DNA of 64,000 nucleotides from Marinicauda pacifica. GTDB lineage: Bacteria > Pseudomonadota > Alphaproteobacteria > Caulobacterales > Maricaulaceae. Below the pieces are notes generated by a model, which was given only the letters and a program-made list of their open reading frames with translations, was not told the origin of the DNA and did no database searches. Positions 48,879-56,836 of this stretch are shown here, in pieces (within the stretch, counting starts at the first letter, position 1; each line of letters opens with the position of its first letter). The DNA lies in NCBI RefSeq assembly GCF_004793635.1, contig NZ_SRXV01000001.1, positions 434,501 through 498,500 on the forward strand, read 5' to 3'. Made by a program: the position numbers and the translations under genes.

Positions 48879-48893
48879 TGCTCGCTTTGAGCA
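48879..48893. promoter_or_regulatory. Probable NadQ-type operator 1 upstream of nadA
   Basis: TGCTC-GCTTT-GAGCA is an inverted repeat with 5-bp arms, 13 bp upstream of the nadA ATG and next to its Shine-Dalgarno sequence. A near-identical site lies 73 bp further upstream. A bound repressor here would block the start of the operon. Confidence 0.55.
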
Positions 48894-48951
48894 TTTCGTA
48901 GGCCAGAAAAATCGGCGTGATCGTCTCAAGGTGAGTGTCACACGCCTTTTA

Positions 48952-48966
48952 TGCTCTCTTTGAGCC
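48952..48966. promoter_or_regulatory. Probable NadQ-type operator 2 upstream of nadA
   Basis: TGCTC-TCTTT-GAGCC shares TGCTC-N-CTTTGAGC with the site at 48879. The start-to-start distance of 73 bp is close to seven helical turns, so both sites face the same side of the DNA. Of the two, this copy is less symmetrical (one arm mismatch). Confidence 0.45.
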
Positions 48967-49058
48967 TAAGGTGGGATGGATTACACCCGCGACAAGGGGC
49001 GGGGCAAGATAAATCTTCGGCTGGGGCCTCCTGGCCGGGGTGTTTCGGGGCGGGCTTT

Positions 49059-49110
49059 CCCTCCGATGCTTCGAGGCTCGCCTGGCGGCGAGCGCCTCAG
49101 CATGAGGGGA
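49059..49110. repeat. Two-hairpin REP-like repeat, copy 2
   Basis: It begins CCTCCGATGCTTCGAGG, then a hairpin GCTCGCC/GGCGAGC (49076-49082/49087-49093), then a second hairpin CCTCA-GCA-TGAGG (49095-49107). The following bases (GGAGTGGGTTGGGGA) are also shared with copy 4 at 50602. Confidence 0.7.
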
Positions 49111-49142
49111 GTGGGTTGGGGAGAGGGCGTTGGTTCCCCAGG

Positions 49143-49186
49143 CCCTTATCCTGAGTGCCCGGCAAAGCCGGGCCTCGAAGGATCGG
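49143..49186. repeat. Two-hairpin REP-like repeat, copy 3 (inverted)
   Basis: It reads CCTTATCCTGAG, then the hairpin GCCCGGC-AAA-GCCGGGC (49157-49173), then CTCGAAGGAT. It is the reverse orientation of copy 2, 33 bp away. The central hairpin has a different sequence but is again perfectly self-complementary. Confidence 0.7.
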
Positions 49187-49291
49187 ATGCCGGCACCCTG
49201 TCCTCTCCTGGGCCCCTATGTGATGAAGCTATGCGAGTGAAGGTATGTCGGGCTTTCGCGTGGCGTCGGGTCCACACGCTGTCACCCGCCG

Positions 49292-49795
49292 TCATCCGTG
49301 GGGCGCCAGCAGGTCTTCGAGAAAGAATGCGGACAATTCGTTGCGACCCGAGAGACCCGACTTGCGATAGAGGGCGCGGGCCTGCTCGCGCACAGTGCGT
49401 TCACTGGTTCCGCGCACCTGCGATATCTCCTGATGGCTGAGGCCCTTAAGGAGGAGAAGCCCGATTTCGGCTTCCGCGCCGGTCAGATACCAGGCGTCGA
49501 ACTGTGTCCGGATGGCGGCGCTGAGGCCGCGCACGAGTGATTGGTGCTCGCTGCGCCAGCGGTTGGCATCCTCGCGTGCGGTCACAAGATCGACCGAGAC
49601 GCGCCCGAACCGCCGGAGCATGGCCACCATGCCGACGAGCGCTGCGATGAGTACGCCGGCCTCCAGCGCCACATGGACCCCGCTGACGCCGTCCCGGCTG
49701 TCGAACAAGAGATCAAGGCCGATCAGGACCGCGATCAGGGCGAAGGTTGCGGCGGACAGATAGCGGATCGTTCTTTGTGCTGCGTCTTCCGACAT
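49292..49795 (-). CDS. Membrane-anchored LuxR-type HTH regulator
   Basis: 167 residues. Two N-terminal membrane helices (about 11-30 and 41-60) have only a short loop between them. A helical linker (VSVDLVTAREDANRW) follows, and then a C-terminal LuxR/GerE-type helix-turn-helix (about 103-165: LTGAEAEIGLLLLKGLSHQEISQVRGTSERTVREQARALYRKSG, shown here in part by its LTxxExEIGxLLxxGLSxxEI pattern). There is no receiver or autoinducer-binding domain. It would have to bind DNA while attached to the inner membrane or be released by proteolysis. Divergent from the cytochrome b561 gene, 110 bp apart. Confidence 0.8.
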   Translation of the reverse strand: MSEDAAQRTIRYLSAATFALIAVLIGLDLLFDSRDGVSGVHVALEAGVLIAALVGMVAMLRRFGRVSVDLVTAREDANRWRSEHQSLVRGLSAAIRTQFDAWYLTGAEAEIGLLLLKGLSHQEISQVRGTSERTVREQARALYRKSGLSGRNELSAFFLEDLLAPHG

Positions 49796-49905
49796 AGACC
49801 GGCCTCCGGGTACGAGATTTCAGGCAATCGTGTCGTTTGACATATGGCTCAGTTTTCCACCCCGGCCCATCACGGAGACCCCGAAATTCTTTGCGAGGTT
49901 ACTCC

Positions 49906-50568
49906 ATGAGCTCACAGACACACACACCCAGGACCGTCCGCGTCTGGGATCCGGTGGTCCGGCTCGGACACTGGATCATCGTTGCCGCGTTCTTTACCGC
50001 CTATCTCAGCGGGGATGAATGGGCCGGCATCCATATCTGGGCCGGCTACACGGTTGCCGCCGCGGTTCTGGTTCGGTTGATCTGGGGGTTGGTGGGCACG
50101 CGCCATGCGCGCTTTTCCTCCTTCGTCCGGGGGCCACGCGCCGTCATGGCCTATCTGAAAGGCCTGTTCTCGAAGAAGGCCGAACGCCATCTCGGGCACA
50201 ATCCGGCGGGCGCCCTGATGATCGTTGCGCTGCTGGTTTCGCTGGCCGGCACCACGGTGTCCGGCATGGCCCTGCTGGCCGCCGAAGACGGGCGCGGCCC
50301 GTTGGCCGGCGTGATTGCTTCAGGCGATGGCGTACCGGTCGAGCGGTCCACTGACGTCGACGTGCGGCGGGATGGCCAGGAAGAAGGCACGGAAGGTCAT
50401 GAAGAGGGCGGGACTGGCGAGATCATTGAGGAGGTCCACTCGATCTTCACCTATCTCACGCTCGCCTTGGTGGCTCTGCATGTCCTCGGCGTTGCCGCAT
50501 CCAGCTTGGCCCATCGCGAAAACCTGGTTCGTGCCATGGTGACGGGACGCAAGCGCCCGCTGGAGTGA
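49906..50568 (+). CDS. Cytochrome b561 family protein
   Basis: 220 residues from the ATG at 49906 (GCGAGG upstream). Four membrane helices. The b-type haem-binding histidines are visible in VVRLGHWIIVAAF, GIHIWAGYTVAA and the last helix TLALVALHVLGVAASSLAH. The first two helices resemble the Ni/Fe-hydrogenase and prokaryotic b561 type. Unusually, the loop before helix 4 (about 140-182) is long and highly acidic (DGQEEGTEGHEEGGTGEIIEE). It likely moves electrons between the quinone pool and a periplasmic partner. No partner gene is adjacent. Confidence 0.8.
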   Translation: MSSQTHTPRTVRVWDPVVRLGHWIIVAAFFTAYLSGDEWAGIHIWAGYTVAAAVLVRLIWGLVGTRHARFSSFVRGPRAVMAYLKGLFSKKAERHLGHNPAGALMIVALLVSLAGTTVSGMALLAAEDGRGPLAGVIASGDGVPVERSTDVDVRRDGQEEGTEGHEEGGTGEIIEEVHSIFTYLTLALVALHVLGVAASSLAHRENLVRAMVTGRKRPLE

Positions 50569-50601
50569 GGGGTGTCGGGCGGGGAGCGCAGGGTGCGCCT
50601 G

Positions 50602-50668
50602 CCCTCCGATGCTTCGAGGGGCGCTGCGCGCCCACCTCAGCATGAGGGAAGTGGGCTGGGGTGAAGGG
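50602..50668. repeat. Two-hairpin REP-like repeat, copy 4
   Basis: It begins CCCTCCGATGCTTCGAGG, then the hairpin GGGCGC-TGC-GCGCCC (50619-50633), then CCTCA-GCA-TGAGG and a tail GGAAGTGGGCTGGGGTGA like copy 2. The remaining part of the gap (50669-50865) has AAGATATTCAAAACAATACAAATG-like AT-rich sequence and CCCAGCGAAGGCTGGGATCC, but no gene. Confidence 0.7.
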
Positions 50669-50865
50669 AGCAAGATATTCAAAACAATACAAATGCTCTT
50701 TCCCAGCGAAGGCTGGGATCCAGGGAGCATCAAGTGCCGTCATGTGATGAGGGCGTTCTGGCGTCTCCTGGGTCCTGACTTTCGTCAGGAAAGAGAGATA
50801 ACTCAGTCTGCATGAGGCCCCGAATCGTATTTGGCGTCCGGGGTTTCAGTCTTTTTCTACAGGGT

Positions 50866-51867
50866 TTACGCGCCGTCTTTCAGCCTCGGGGTGGCGAGGC
50901 CGAGGACTTCGCCTTTGCGGACGGCTTCGCGGCGGAAGCGGTAGAGTTCGGCGGGGCGGCCGCCGGTCTGGGACTGCATGCGGCCCGTGCCTTCGACGAA
51001 GCCGGCGCGGTCGAGGGCGCGGCGGAAATTCTGCTTGTGGATCGGATAGCCTGCGATGGCTTCGACCACGCGCTGGAGCTGGGAGAGGGTAAAGAGTTCG
51101 GGCATCAGCTCGAAGACGACGGGGCGGTATTTCAGCTTGCCGCGCAGGCGGGAAATGGCAGTGGCCAGGATGCGGCGATGGTCGGAGGCCATGGGTTCGC
51201 CGAGGCCCTCGATCGGGTGGGCGAAATGCTCTCCGCTCTGGTCGCGGGCCGCTTCGGGGACCAGCCCGGCCTCGTACAGCAATTCATAGCGGTCGAGCGC
51301 GCGTTCCTCGGTCCAGGGCGCGTCATCCAGGGCGAAGGTGGCGCGCGCCCGGTCGTAGCGCGCGGCGCGGGCGCCCGGCCCGGCCGCCTCGTCGATCCAG
51401 TTGCGCAGCGCCGGTTCGATCACCTCGTTCAGGACCGCCGGACGGCCGCCGCGATGATCTTCCCACGGGTAGAAGCGCGACCAGGGTGCCCAGCTCGCCC
51501 CGGCGCCCTTCAGGGTGCGCGGTTCGGGGGCGAGACCCAGATAGCCCACCGAAATCACGCGTCCGCCTTCGGCGCCGGCCAGGGCCGCCAGCGGCGCCTC
51601 GCGTCCGCGATCGCCGAACGTGTAGAGCTGTTCGACATAGCCGAGCTCGAAGCCGGTCTGCTCGCGCACCCATTCGCGCAGGCCGATTTCGAAGGTGCGG
51701 TGCTTTTCCGGGTCGAAGGGACCGAAGGGCAGGGCGGTCTCCGGCGTCGCGACGCCCTTGGCGACCAGAACGGAGATTTCGGACTCCTTGGCCGCGAAGA
51801 TCACCGCATTCAGCCCGACGACGAGGCCGTCATAGCCGGCCGGTTTGAGGGGCGGGGCCGATCTCAT
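50866..51867 (-). CDS. nadQ: NadQ-like transcriptional regulator of NAD synthesis (COG4111, Nudix fold + winged helix)
   Basis: 333 residues. The N-terminal half (about 10-200) is a degenerate Nudix-like domain (VVGLNAVIFAAKESEISVLV ... FDPEKHRTFEIGLREWVREQTG ... VEQLYTFGDRGRE); the canonical Nudix box glutamates are not all present, so it is likely a sensor, not a hydrolase. The C-terminal part (about 225-325: FTLSQLQRVVEAIAG, KQNFRRALDRAGFVEGT, GRPAELYRFRREA) is a winged helix. This matches COG4111, described as the NadQ repressor of NAD genes in alphaproteobacteria. The nadABC operon 2 kb away is the likely target. Coupled to the HD hydrolase gene by ATGA. Confidence 0.72.
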   Translation of the reverse strand: MRSAPPLKPAGYDGLVVGLNAVIFAAKESEISVLVAKGVATPETALPFGPFDPEKHRTFEIGLREWVREQTGFELGYVEQLYTFGDRGREAPLAALAGAEGGRVISVGYLGLAPEPRTLKGAGASWAPWSRFYPWEDHRGGRPAVLNEVIEPALRNWIDEAAGPGARAARYDRARATFALDDAPWTEERALDRYELLYEAGLVPEAARDQSGEHFAHPIEGLGEPMASDHRRILATAISRLRGKLKYRPVVFELMPELFTLSQLQRVVEAIAGYPIHKQNFRRALDRAGFVEGTGRMQSQTGGRPAELYRFRREAVRKGEVLGLATPRLKDGA

Positions 51868-52505
51868 ATCCGCCGGCCCGCGACACGCCGGGACCGGTTC
51901 TCCATGTCGTCGATCAGATCGGCGAACCGCTCCAGGAAAAGCTGCTGGGCTTCGGCGGCCGGGCGCGGGTTGATCTCCACGCGCAGGCCGGGCGGCGGGG
52001 CGTCGAAGAACTGGCGCGCCTCTTCCACCGAGAAGCCGGCAATGTCGACCGCCTCGAAGAAGGCGCTGATGCGGTCGGCCTGCTTGATCGTCTTGTGCAC
52101 CGTTTTGGGTAGTTCGCCCGGCAGGCCGAAGCGGGCGTGGATCGCCGTTTCCAGCCTGTGTTCGAACGCCTTGTAGTCATAGCCCAGCGCTGCCTTGAAC
52201 GGGCTGATCATGTCGCCGATCACGTATTCGGGGGCGTCGTGCAACAGGGCGGCGAGGCGCCATTTGGCCGGCCAGTCCGGCTGCAGTTCTGCGCACAGCG
52301 CTTCCACGATCACGGAATGCTCGGCGACGGAGAAGGCGTGATCGCCCTTCGTCTGGCCGTTCCAGCGCGCGACGCGGGCGAGGCCTTGGGCGATGTCGTC
52401 AATCTCGATATCGAAGGGCGAAGGATCCAGCAGGTCCAGCCGCCGCCCGGAGAGCATGCGTTGCCAGGCTCTGGGTTTTTTCGATGCGGAGGCCGGGCGT
52501 GCCAT
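51864..52505 (-). CDS. HD-domain hydrolase (YfbR-like phosphohydrolase)
   Basis: 213 residues. The HD metal-binding residues are in GDHAFSVAEHS, LLHDAPEYVIGD and a later Asp in KQADRIS, the pattern of YfbR-type 5'-nucleotidases. It probably dephosphorylates a nucleotide; the partner gene suggests one linked to pyridine nucleotides, which is inference only. Its TGA overlaps the ATG of the NadQ-like gene, so the two are translationally coupled, with the hydrolase first. The promoter region 52506-52628 is shared divergently with the universal stress gene and contains an AT-rich CTACTTTTTTTGCG patch. Confidence 0.8.
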   Translation of the reverse strand: MARPASASKKPRAWQRMLSGRRLDLLDPSPFDIEIDDIAQGLARVARWNGQTKGDHAFSVAEHSVIVEALCAELQPDWPAKWRLAALLHDAPEYVIGDMISPFKAALGYDYKAFEHRLETAIHARFGLPGELPKTVHKTIKQADRISAFFEAVDIAGFSVEEARQFFDAPPPGLRVEINPRPAAEAQQLFLERFADLIDDMENRSRRVAGRRI

Positions 52506-52628
52506 TATGTCCCTACTTTTTTTGCGATCTTACCCTCCCGGAACGGGCCGGAAGGGCATACGTTGAAGGAAAGGCCGGAGCAACCGGCCTGGTCAACCAG
52601 TATTCCTGCGACAGGAGATCGCCCGACC

Positions 52629-53459
52629 ATGGCCCGTGAACGCATACTTGTCCCGCTTCAGGGCGCTCAATCCGACGAGCGCCCGCTTGAGGCGGCGCTG
52701 AAACTGGCGCCGCTGTTCGATGCCGACATTCGCGGCCTGTTCGTGGAGCCCGACCCGGCGACCTACATGATGTGGTCGGGACCCGGCGCGGCGGGCGCCT
52801 CGGTTGTGTCCACCGCCATCGATGCGGTGCGCGAGGAATCCGACCGGGCGTGCGAAGACGCCAAGGCGCGCTTCGACCGCATGCTGGGCGGCGATCACCC
52901 GGGTGCCTCGTTCAAGCGGATTACCGACAGCCCGGCCGAAGCGGCCGAGCAGGCGCGCCTGATCCGGCTTCTGGTCGCCTGCCCGGAGGCCGCCGCGGGC
53001 AAGGGATCGCTGGCCGACTTTACCGCCTCCTGCCTGGTCGACGAGGCGTGTCCGCTCTACGTGCCGCGCTCGGGCACGATCGCGCCGAAGCGGGTGTGCA
53101 TGGCCTGGGACGGCTCGAAGGAAGCCGCGCGCGCGGCGATGGCGGCCGATCCGCTGCTTCGGCCCGGCGTGGAGGTGACCATCCTGCACTCTGACCGCAA
53201 TCTGGATTATCAGGACCGCGCGGCGGCGGCGCCGAACCGGCTGACGCACTGGCTGGCAGCGCGCGGCATCGAGGCGAAAAGCCGCGAGGTGGCGGGCAAG
53301 GGCGGTCTCGGCGAAGGCCTGCTGGATGCGGCCGCCGACAGCGACCTTCTGGTGGCGGGCGCCTACGGGCATTCGCGCATCACCCAGTTCATTTTCGGCG
53401 GCGTGACCCGCACGCTGCTCCAGGCGGTCGACGGGCCGTCCCTGCTGATCGCGCACTGA
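52629..53459 (+). CDS. Universal stress protein family (tandem UspA-like)
   Basis: 276 residues. The N-terminal half starts as a typical UspA strand (RILVPLQGAQSDERPLEAAL) but lacks the ATP-binding glycines. The C-terminal half (RVCMAWDGSKEAARA ... LLVAGAYGHSRITQFIFGGVTRTLL) has the G-x2-G-x9-G-(S/T) ATP-type motif, with GVT in the last position. AGGAGAT precedes the ATG at 52629; the frame is open far upstream but without coding character. It is followed at 30 bp by a small conserved gene. Confidence 0.85.
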   Translation: MARERILVPLQGAQSDERPLEAALKLAPLFDADIRGLFVEPDPATYMMWSGPGAAGASVVSTAIDAVREESDRACEDAKARFDRMLGGDHPGASFKRITDSPAEAAEQARLIRLLVACPEAAAGKGSLADFTASCLVDEACPLYVPRSGTIAPKRVCMAWDGSKEAARAAMAADPLLRPGVEVTILHSDRNLDYQDRAAAAPNRLTHWLAARGIEAKSREVAGKGGLGEGLLDAAADSDLLVAGAYGHSRITQFIFGGVTRTLLQAVDGPSLLIAH

Positions 53460-53489
53460 CACTGTTTTCAACACGGAGACGTTTACGCC

Positions 53490-53864
53490 ATGGCCCTGAC
53501 CCGAGTGGTCCTTCGCCTGTCGCGCAATCCCGACGCCGGTTTTCCCGGCGGGGACGACGATCGCGGCTATCTCATCCATGCCCCGCTGAACGGCGAGGGG
53601 CGTCTGGATCCCGATTTGTGGAAAGCGCACAAGACCGATTGCGTGGTCGAGCGGTTCAGCCCGGACGAGGACGAGCGTGCGGATGGCTGGCTCGCCCATC
53701 GCGGCAAGAACTGGTTCTTCCATTATGACGAAGAGGACGAGGGGCCGGACGAGCCGGTCTACCGGCTGGGCGATCACGCGCTGCGGCTGGGAGATTACGT
53801 GACCATCCACGAGGCCGATGGCGACGACCTGGTCTACAAGGTCACCGAAAACACGAGGCTGTGA
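53490..53864 (+). CDS. Small conserved hypothetical protein
   Basis: 124 residues, soluble, acidic, and tryptophan- and aspartate-rich. The sequence VLRLSRNPDAGFPGGDDDRGYLIHAPL, with KNWFFHYDEEDEGPDEPVYRLGDHALRLGDYVTI, resembles small alphaproteobacterial proteins of unknown function. The last part (VYRLGDHALRLGDYVTIHEADG) looks like a small beta-barrel. It is preceded by CACGGAGACG and lies 30 bp after the universal stress gene, so it is probably co-transcribed with it. Confidence 0.65.
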   Translation: MALTRVVLRLSRNPDAGFPGGDDDRGYLIHAPLNGEGRLDPDLWKAHKTDCVVERFSPDEDERADGWLAHRGKNWFFHYDEEDEGPDEPVYRLGDHALRLGDYVTIHEADGDDLVYKVTENTRL

Positions 53865-53872
53865 CGGGCCGC

Positions 53873-53895
53873 GCCCGGCCCGGTCAGGGCCGGGC
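53873..53895. terminator. GC-rich hairpin between convergent genes
   Basis: GCCCGGCCC (53873-53881) pairs perfectly with GGGCCGGGC (53887-53895) around GGTCA. It has no T-run on either side and overlaps the stop codon of the minus-strand gene, so termination activity is uncertain. Confidence 0.45.
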
Positions 53896-54945
53896 GTTGG
53901 ACGCCGCGATCAGCGTTCGCGCATAGGCGACGAGCGCCTGCGGCGTCGTGCTCTCCTGATTGGAGTGGTAGTTGAAGGTCGGCACCTGCAAGGTGGTGCC
54001 GGCGAACGCGCCTTTCGACCGGGCGGTGATCTTGCCGAGCTCGGTCAGGCCGAGCGACTTGGCCGCCAGGCCCTGGGCTTCGCGGGCGGCGTTTTCCGCG
54101 ATGATGTATTCGCACTTGGTGATGATGGGCGCGTTGCAGGCCTTCGCGGCGGCATGCAGGCGATCATACATCGCATCGTTGAAGTCGGCGGTCGCGTCGC
54201 GGCGGCGCAGCACCACGGCCCCGGCCTGGCTGATCGCGCCGTCGTCGAACGGCGTTGTGTCGAGCACGAGCAGGTCCTGGCGCGTTTTCAGCGACGCATC
54301 CGCCCAGCCCAGGAAATGCTCGGCGGACCGGCCGATCTCCTCCTCCGCAGTGAAGACGAGGGTTCCCGTCAGGCCCTGCTCGGCGCAGACCCGCAGAACC
54401 GCCGCGGAAACCGGATTGTCCAGCTGGCCCACCACATAGGCATTGCCGCGTTCTAGACGGCGGGCGAAGGCCACCGGCGTGCCGGCATCGAGCGCGGGCA
54501 GGTCGGGCACGTCCAGGCGAATATGCCCGTCCGGGTTCTGCTCCACGCCGTCGATCGTGCCGTAGGCGATGCGCCCGCCGGTCAGACGGTCATAGGCGAA
54601 GACTTCCTCGCCGACATAACGCTCACGCACTTTGGCCGCGAGATCGGCCGATGCCGGGGCCTGCTCGCCATACTTGTCGTTCTTGATGGCGTGGGCGGCG
54701 TAGATGATCGCTCCGCCTCCATCGACCACGCCGCCATGCCGGTCGACATGGGCGAGCATGACCGGTCCGTCCCCGAGCTCGACCACGCACAGATTGCGCG
54801 GGCGGTGGACGGTGTGGCCGAGGCTTTCAAAATCGCGGGCCAGATGGTCGAGGAAGGGCGTTTCGTGGCCCACGACGCTGGGGAAATCGAGGTATTCGTT
54901 GGTCTTGGCGAGGATGCGCGCGCTCAGCACGTCGGGCGCGCTCAC
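53884..54945 (-). CDS. Putative zinc metallopeptidase (M42/M20-like)
   Basis: 353 residues from the GTG at 54945. VMLAHVDRHGGVVDGG gives the first metal ligands (H/D), TLVFTAEEEIGRSAEHFLGW the catalytic Glu pair region, LLVLDTTPFDDG another ligand, and FNYHSNQESTTPQALV the C-terminal histidine. This is the M42/M20 aminopeptidase order, but the exact family is uncertain. No signal peptide. The GTG overlaps the TGA of the FabH-like gene (GTGA at 54942-54945), so the two are translated together. Substrate unknown. Confidence 0.7.
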   Translation of the reverse strand: MSAPDVLSARILAKTNEYLDFPSVVGHETPFLDHLARDFESLGHTVHRPRNLCVVELGDGPVMLAHVDRHGGVVDGGGAIIYAAHAIKNDKYGEQAPASADLAAKVRERYVGEEVFAYDRLTGGRIAYGTIDGVEQNPDGHIRLDVPDLPALDAGTPVAFARRLERGNAYVVGQLDNPVSAAVLRVCAEQGLTGTLVFTAEEEIGRSAEHFLGWADASLKTRQDLLVLDTTPFDDGAISQAGAVVLRRRDATADFNDAMYDRLHAAAKACNAPIITKCEYIIAENAAREAQGLAAKSLGLTELGKITARSKGAFAGTTLQVPTFNYHSNQESTTPQALVAYARTLIAASNARP

Positions 54946-56087
54946 CCCCGCTTCTCCACGAAGACGGTGCCGGCCGAATAGCCGGCGCCGAAGCTGCACA
55001 GCACGCCGCGGTCGCCGGCCTGCATGTCCTGCGAGTGCAGGTGGAAGGCGATGACCGAGCCGGCGGACGAGGTGTTGGCGTATTCGTCCAGGATGGTCGG
55101 CGCGTCCTTGCCGCCGGCCTCGCGTCCGAACACCTTCCTGGCGATCATCAGATTCATGTTGATATTGGCCTGGTGCAGCCAGACGCGTTTGAGATCGTCC
55201 GGCGTGATGGAGAGTTCGTCCATGTGCGTCCGAATCATGTCGGAGACCATGGGCACGACTTCCTTGAAGACCTTGCGGCCTTCCTGGACGAAAAGTCTGT
55301 CGTCCTTCGGCGCGCCGTTCGGGACGGGCGTATTGTCGCCGGCAGGGCGTTCGGCGCGGTTCAGGAAGCCGAAATTATTGCGGATATTGTTGGAGAACTT
55401 CGTTCTGAGCCTGGTGCCGAGAATGGCCCAGCCGCCTTCGCCCAGGTCCTCGTGCTCCAGCAGGATGGCGGTGGCCACATCGCCGAAGATGAAATGGCTG
55501 TCGCGGTCGCGCCAGTTCAGGTGCCCCGAGCAGATTTCGGGATTGACCACCAGGATGGCGCGCGCGTGGCCGGCAGCGATCATGTCGGCGGCGGCCTGGA
55601 TGCCGAAGGTCGCAGAGGAACAGGCCACGTTCATGTCGAAGGCGAAACCGTCAATACCGAGCGCGTCCTGGACTTCTATGGCCACGGCGGGATAGGCGCG
55701 CTGCATGTTGGATGCGGCCACGATGACGCCGTCAATGTCCTGGGCCGTCTTGCCCGCGCGCTCCAGAGCGTCGCGGCAGGCCTTGACGCCGATCTCGGCG
55801 AGGATGGACAGCTCGTCGTTGTCGCGTGCCGGAATGTTCGGGACCATGCGTTCGATGTCGAGCACGCCGGACTTGTCGACCACATAGCGGGACTTGATGC
55901 CGGACGCCTTTTCCACGAACTCCACCGAGGACGGGGAAAGAGGCTCGATCTCGCCGCGCTCGATCTCGTCTGCATGAGTCTCGTTGTAGCGCTCAACATA
56001 CGCGTTGAACGAGCTCACAAGCTCTTCGTTCGAAATGGAATCTTCCGGTGTCCACAGGCCCGTGGAACGGATCATGGCGGCGGTCAT
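54942..56087 (-). CDS. 3-ketoacyl-ACP synthase III family enzyme (PA3286-like)
   Basis: 381 residues from the ATG at 56087 (GGGAGAG upstream), longer than FabH (about 320). The active-site triad is visible: C156 in NVACSSATFG, the histidine in LHQANINMN and the asparagine in ANTSSAGS. Long conserved stretches (PSSVEFVEKASGIKSRYVVD, NDELSILAEIGV, HLNWRDRDSHFIFGD, SNNIRNNFGFLNRA) match the Pseudomonas PA3286 type, reported to condense medium-chain acyl-CoA from beta-oxidation with malonyl-ACP. That makes it a shunt from beta-oxidation into lipid synthesis. A perfect palindrome lies 23 bp upstream. Confidence 0.78.
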   Translation of the reverse strand: MTAAMIRSTGLWTPEDSISNEELVSSFNAYVERYNETHADEIERGEIEPLSPSSVEFVEKASGIKSRYVVDKSGVLDIERMVPNIPARDNDELSILAEIGVKACRDALERAGKTAQDIDGVIVAASNMQRAYPAVAIEVQDALGIDGFAFDMNVACSSATFGIQAAADMIAAGHARAILVVNPEICSGHLNWRDRDSHFIFGDVATAILLEHEDLGEGGWAILGTRLRTKFSNNIRNNFGFLNRAERPAGDNTPVPNGAPKDDRLFVQEGRKVFKEVVPMVSDMIRTHMDELSITPDDLKRVWLHQANINMNLMIARKVFGREAGGKDAPTILDEYANTSSAGSVIAFHLHSQDMQAGDRGVLCSFGAGYSAGTVFVEKRG

Positions 56088-56110
56088 ATACTCTCCCAAC
56101 CCGCGACAGA

Positions 56111-56128
56111 GTCACTTGTTCAAGTGAC
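56111..56128. promoter_or_regulatory. Perfect 8-2-8 palindrome upstream of the FabH-like gene
   Basis: GTCACTTG-TT-CAAGTGAC is an exact inverted repeat 23 bp before the ATG of the minus-strand gene. Size and symmetry fit a dimeric TetR-, GntR- or MarR-type repressor. No candidate repressor gene is adjacent. Confidence 0.5.
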
Positions 56129-56192
56129 AAACTATCGCCGGGAGACGCGCCCTGTCGACCTTGCAGCGCGTCAATGCGCCGCGCGGGCGCAG

Positions 56193-56780
56193 TCAGGCAG
56201 AGGCCGGCGTGTTCAGCCGGGCGACTTCCTCGTGCCGGAAACACCCGGTCAGGTGATCGTTGACCATGCCGACCGCCTGCATGAAGGCGTAGACGATGAC
56301 CGGGCCGCAGAACTTGAAACCAAGCGATTTCAACTCCTTGCTCATGGCCTGGCTGGTCGGGGTCTGAGCCGGCACCTCGGCCATGCTGGCGTAGTGGTGG
56401 GTTGCCGGCGCGCCGTCGACAAAGTCCCAGAGGCGCTGGGAGAATCCGCGCGGACTGTCCTGGATATCGCACCAGACCCGGGCGCCCTGAATGGCGGCCT
56501 CGATCTTGGCGCGCGAGCGCACGATGCCGGAATTGGCCAGCAGGCGGTCGATATCAGCCTCGCCATAGCGCGCGATGGCCTGCGGATCGAATCGGTCGAA
56601 GGCCTCGCGGAAATTCTCCCGCTTCCTCAGGATGGTGATCCAGGAGAGACCTGCCTGGAAGCCATCCAGGACCAGTTTCTCGTACAGCGCCCGGTCGTCA
56701 TACTCCGGCACACCCCAGTCGGTATCGTGATAGGCGATGTAGAGCGGGTCTTCCCCCGGCCAGGGACAGCGATGCGGCAT
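56193..56780 (-). CDS. tag: DNA-3-methyladenine glycosylase I
   Basis: 195 residues. It removes 3-methyladenine from alkylated DNA. The N-terminus CPWPGEDPLYIAYHDTDWGVP and the zinc-binding residues C5, H18, H176 and C180 (HLTGC) match E. coli Tag (HLTGC is at the equivalent place). KLVLDGFQAGLSWITILRKRENFR is the conserved core. It is the first gene upstream of the palindrome on the minus strand, and starts 105 bp before the FabH-like gene. Confidence 0.93.
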   Translation of the reverse strand: MPHRCPWPGEDPLYIAYHDTDWGVPEYDDRALYEKLVLDGFQAGLSWITILRKRENFREAFDRFDPQAIARYGEADIDRLLANSGIVRSRAKIEAAIQGARVWCDIQDSPRGFSQRLWDFVDGAPATHHYASMAEVPAQTPTSQAMSKELKSLGFKFCGPVIVYAFMQAVGMVNDHLTGCFRHEEVARLNTPASA

Positions 56781-56836
56781 GGACGGTCTCCTTCGACTCT
56801 CCTCCGATTAGATCAAACCGGGAACGAAGGAAAGCG

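Larger units (their letters stand above)
48967..49291. other. Non-coding stretch between nadA and the LuxR-type gene
   Basis: With the nadA promoter region this makes 426 bp without a gene. It holds two repeat copies in opposite orientation (49059-49110 and 49143-49186), a GC-rich stretch around 49000-49050, and no open frame with coding character or a ribosome binding site. Confidence 0.6.

Noticed and set aside
53873..53895. Classical rho-independent terminator between 53864 and 53884
   Set aside because: The stem is perfect but there is no T-run on either strand; listed only as a hairpin with low confidence.
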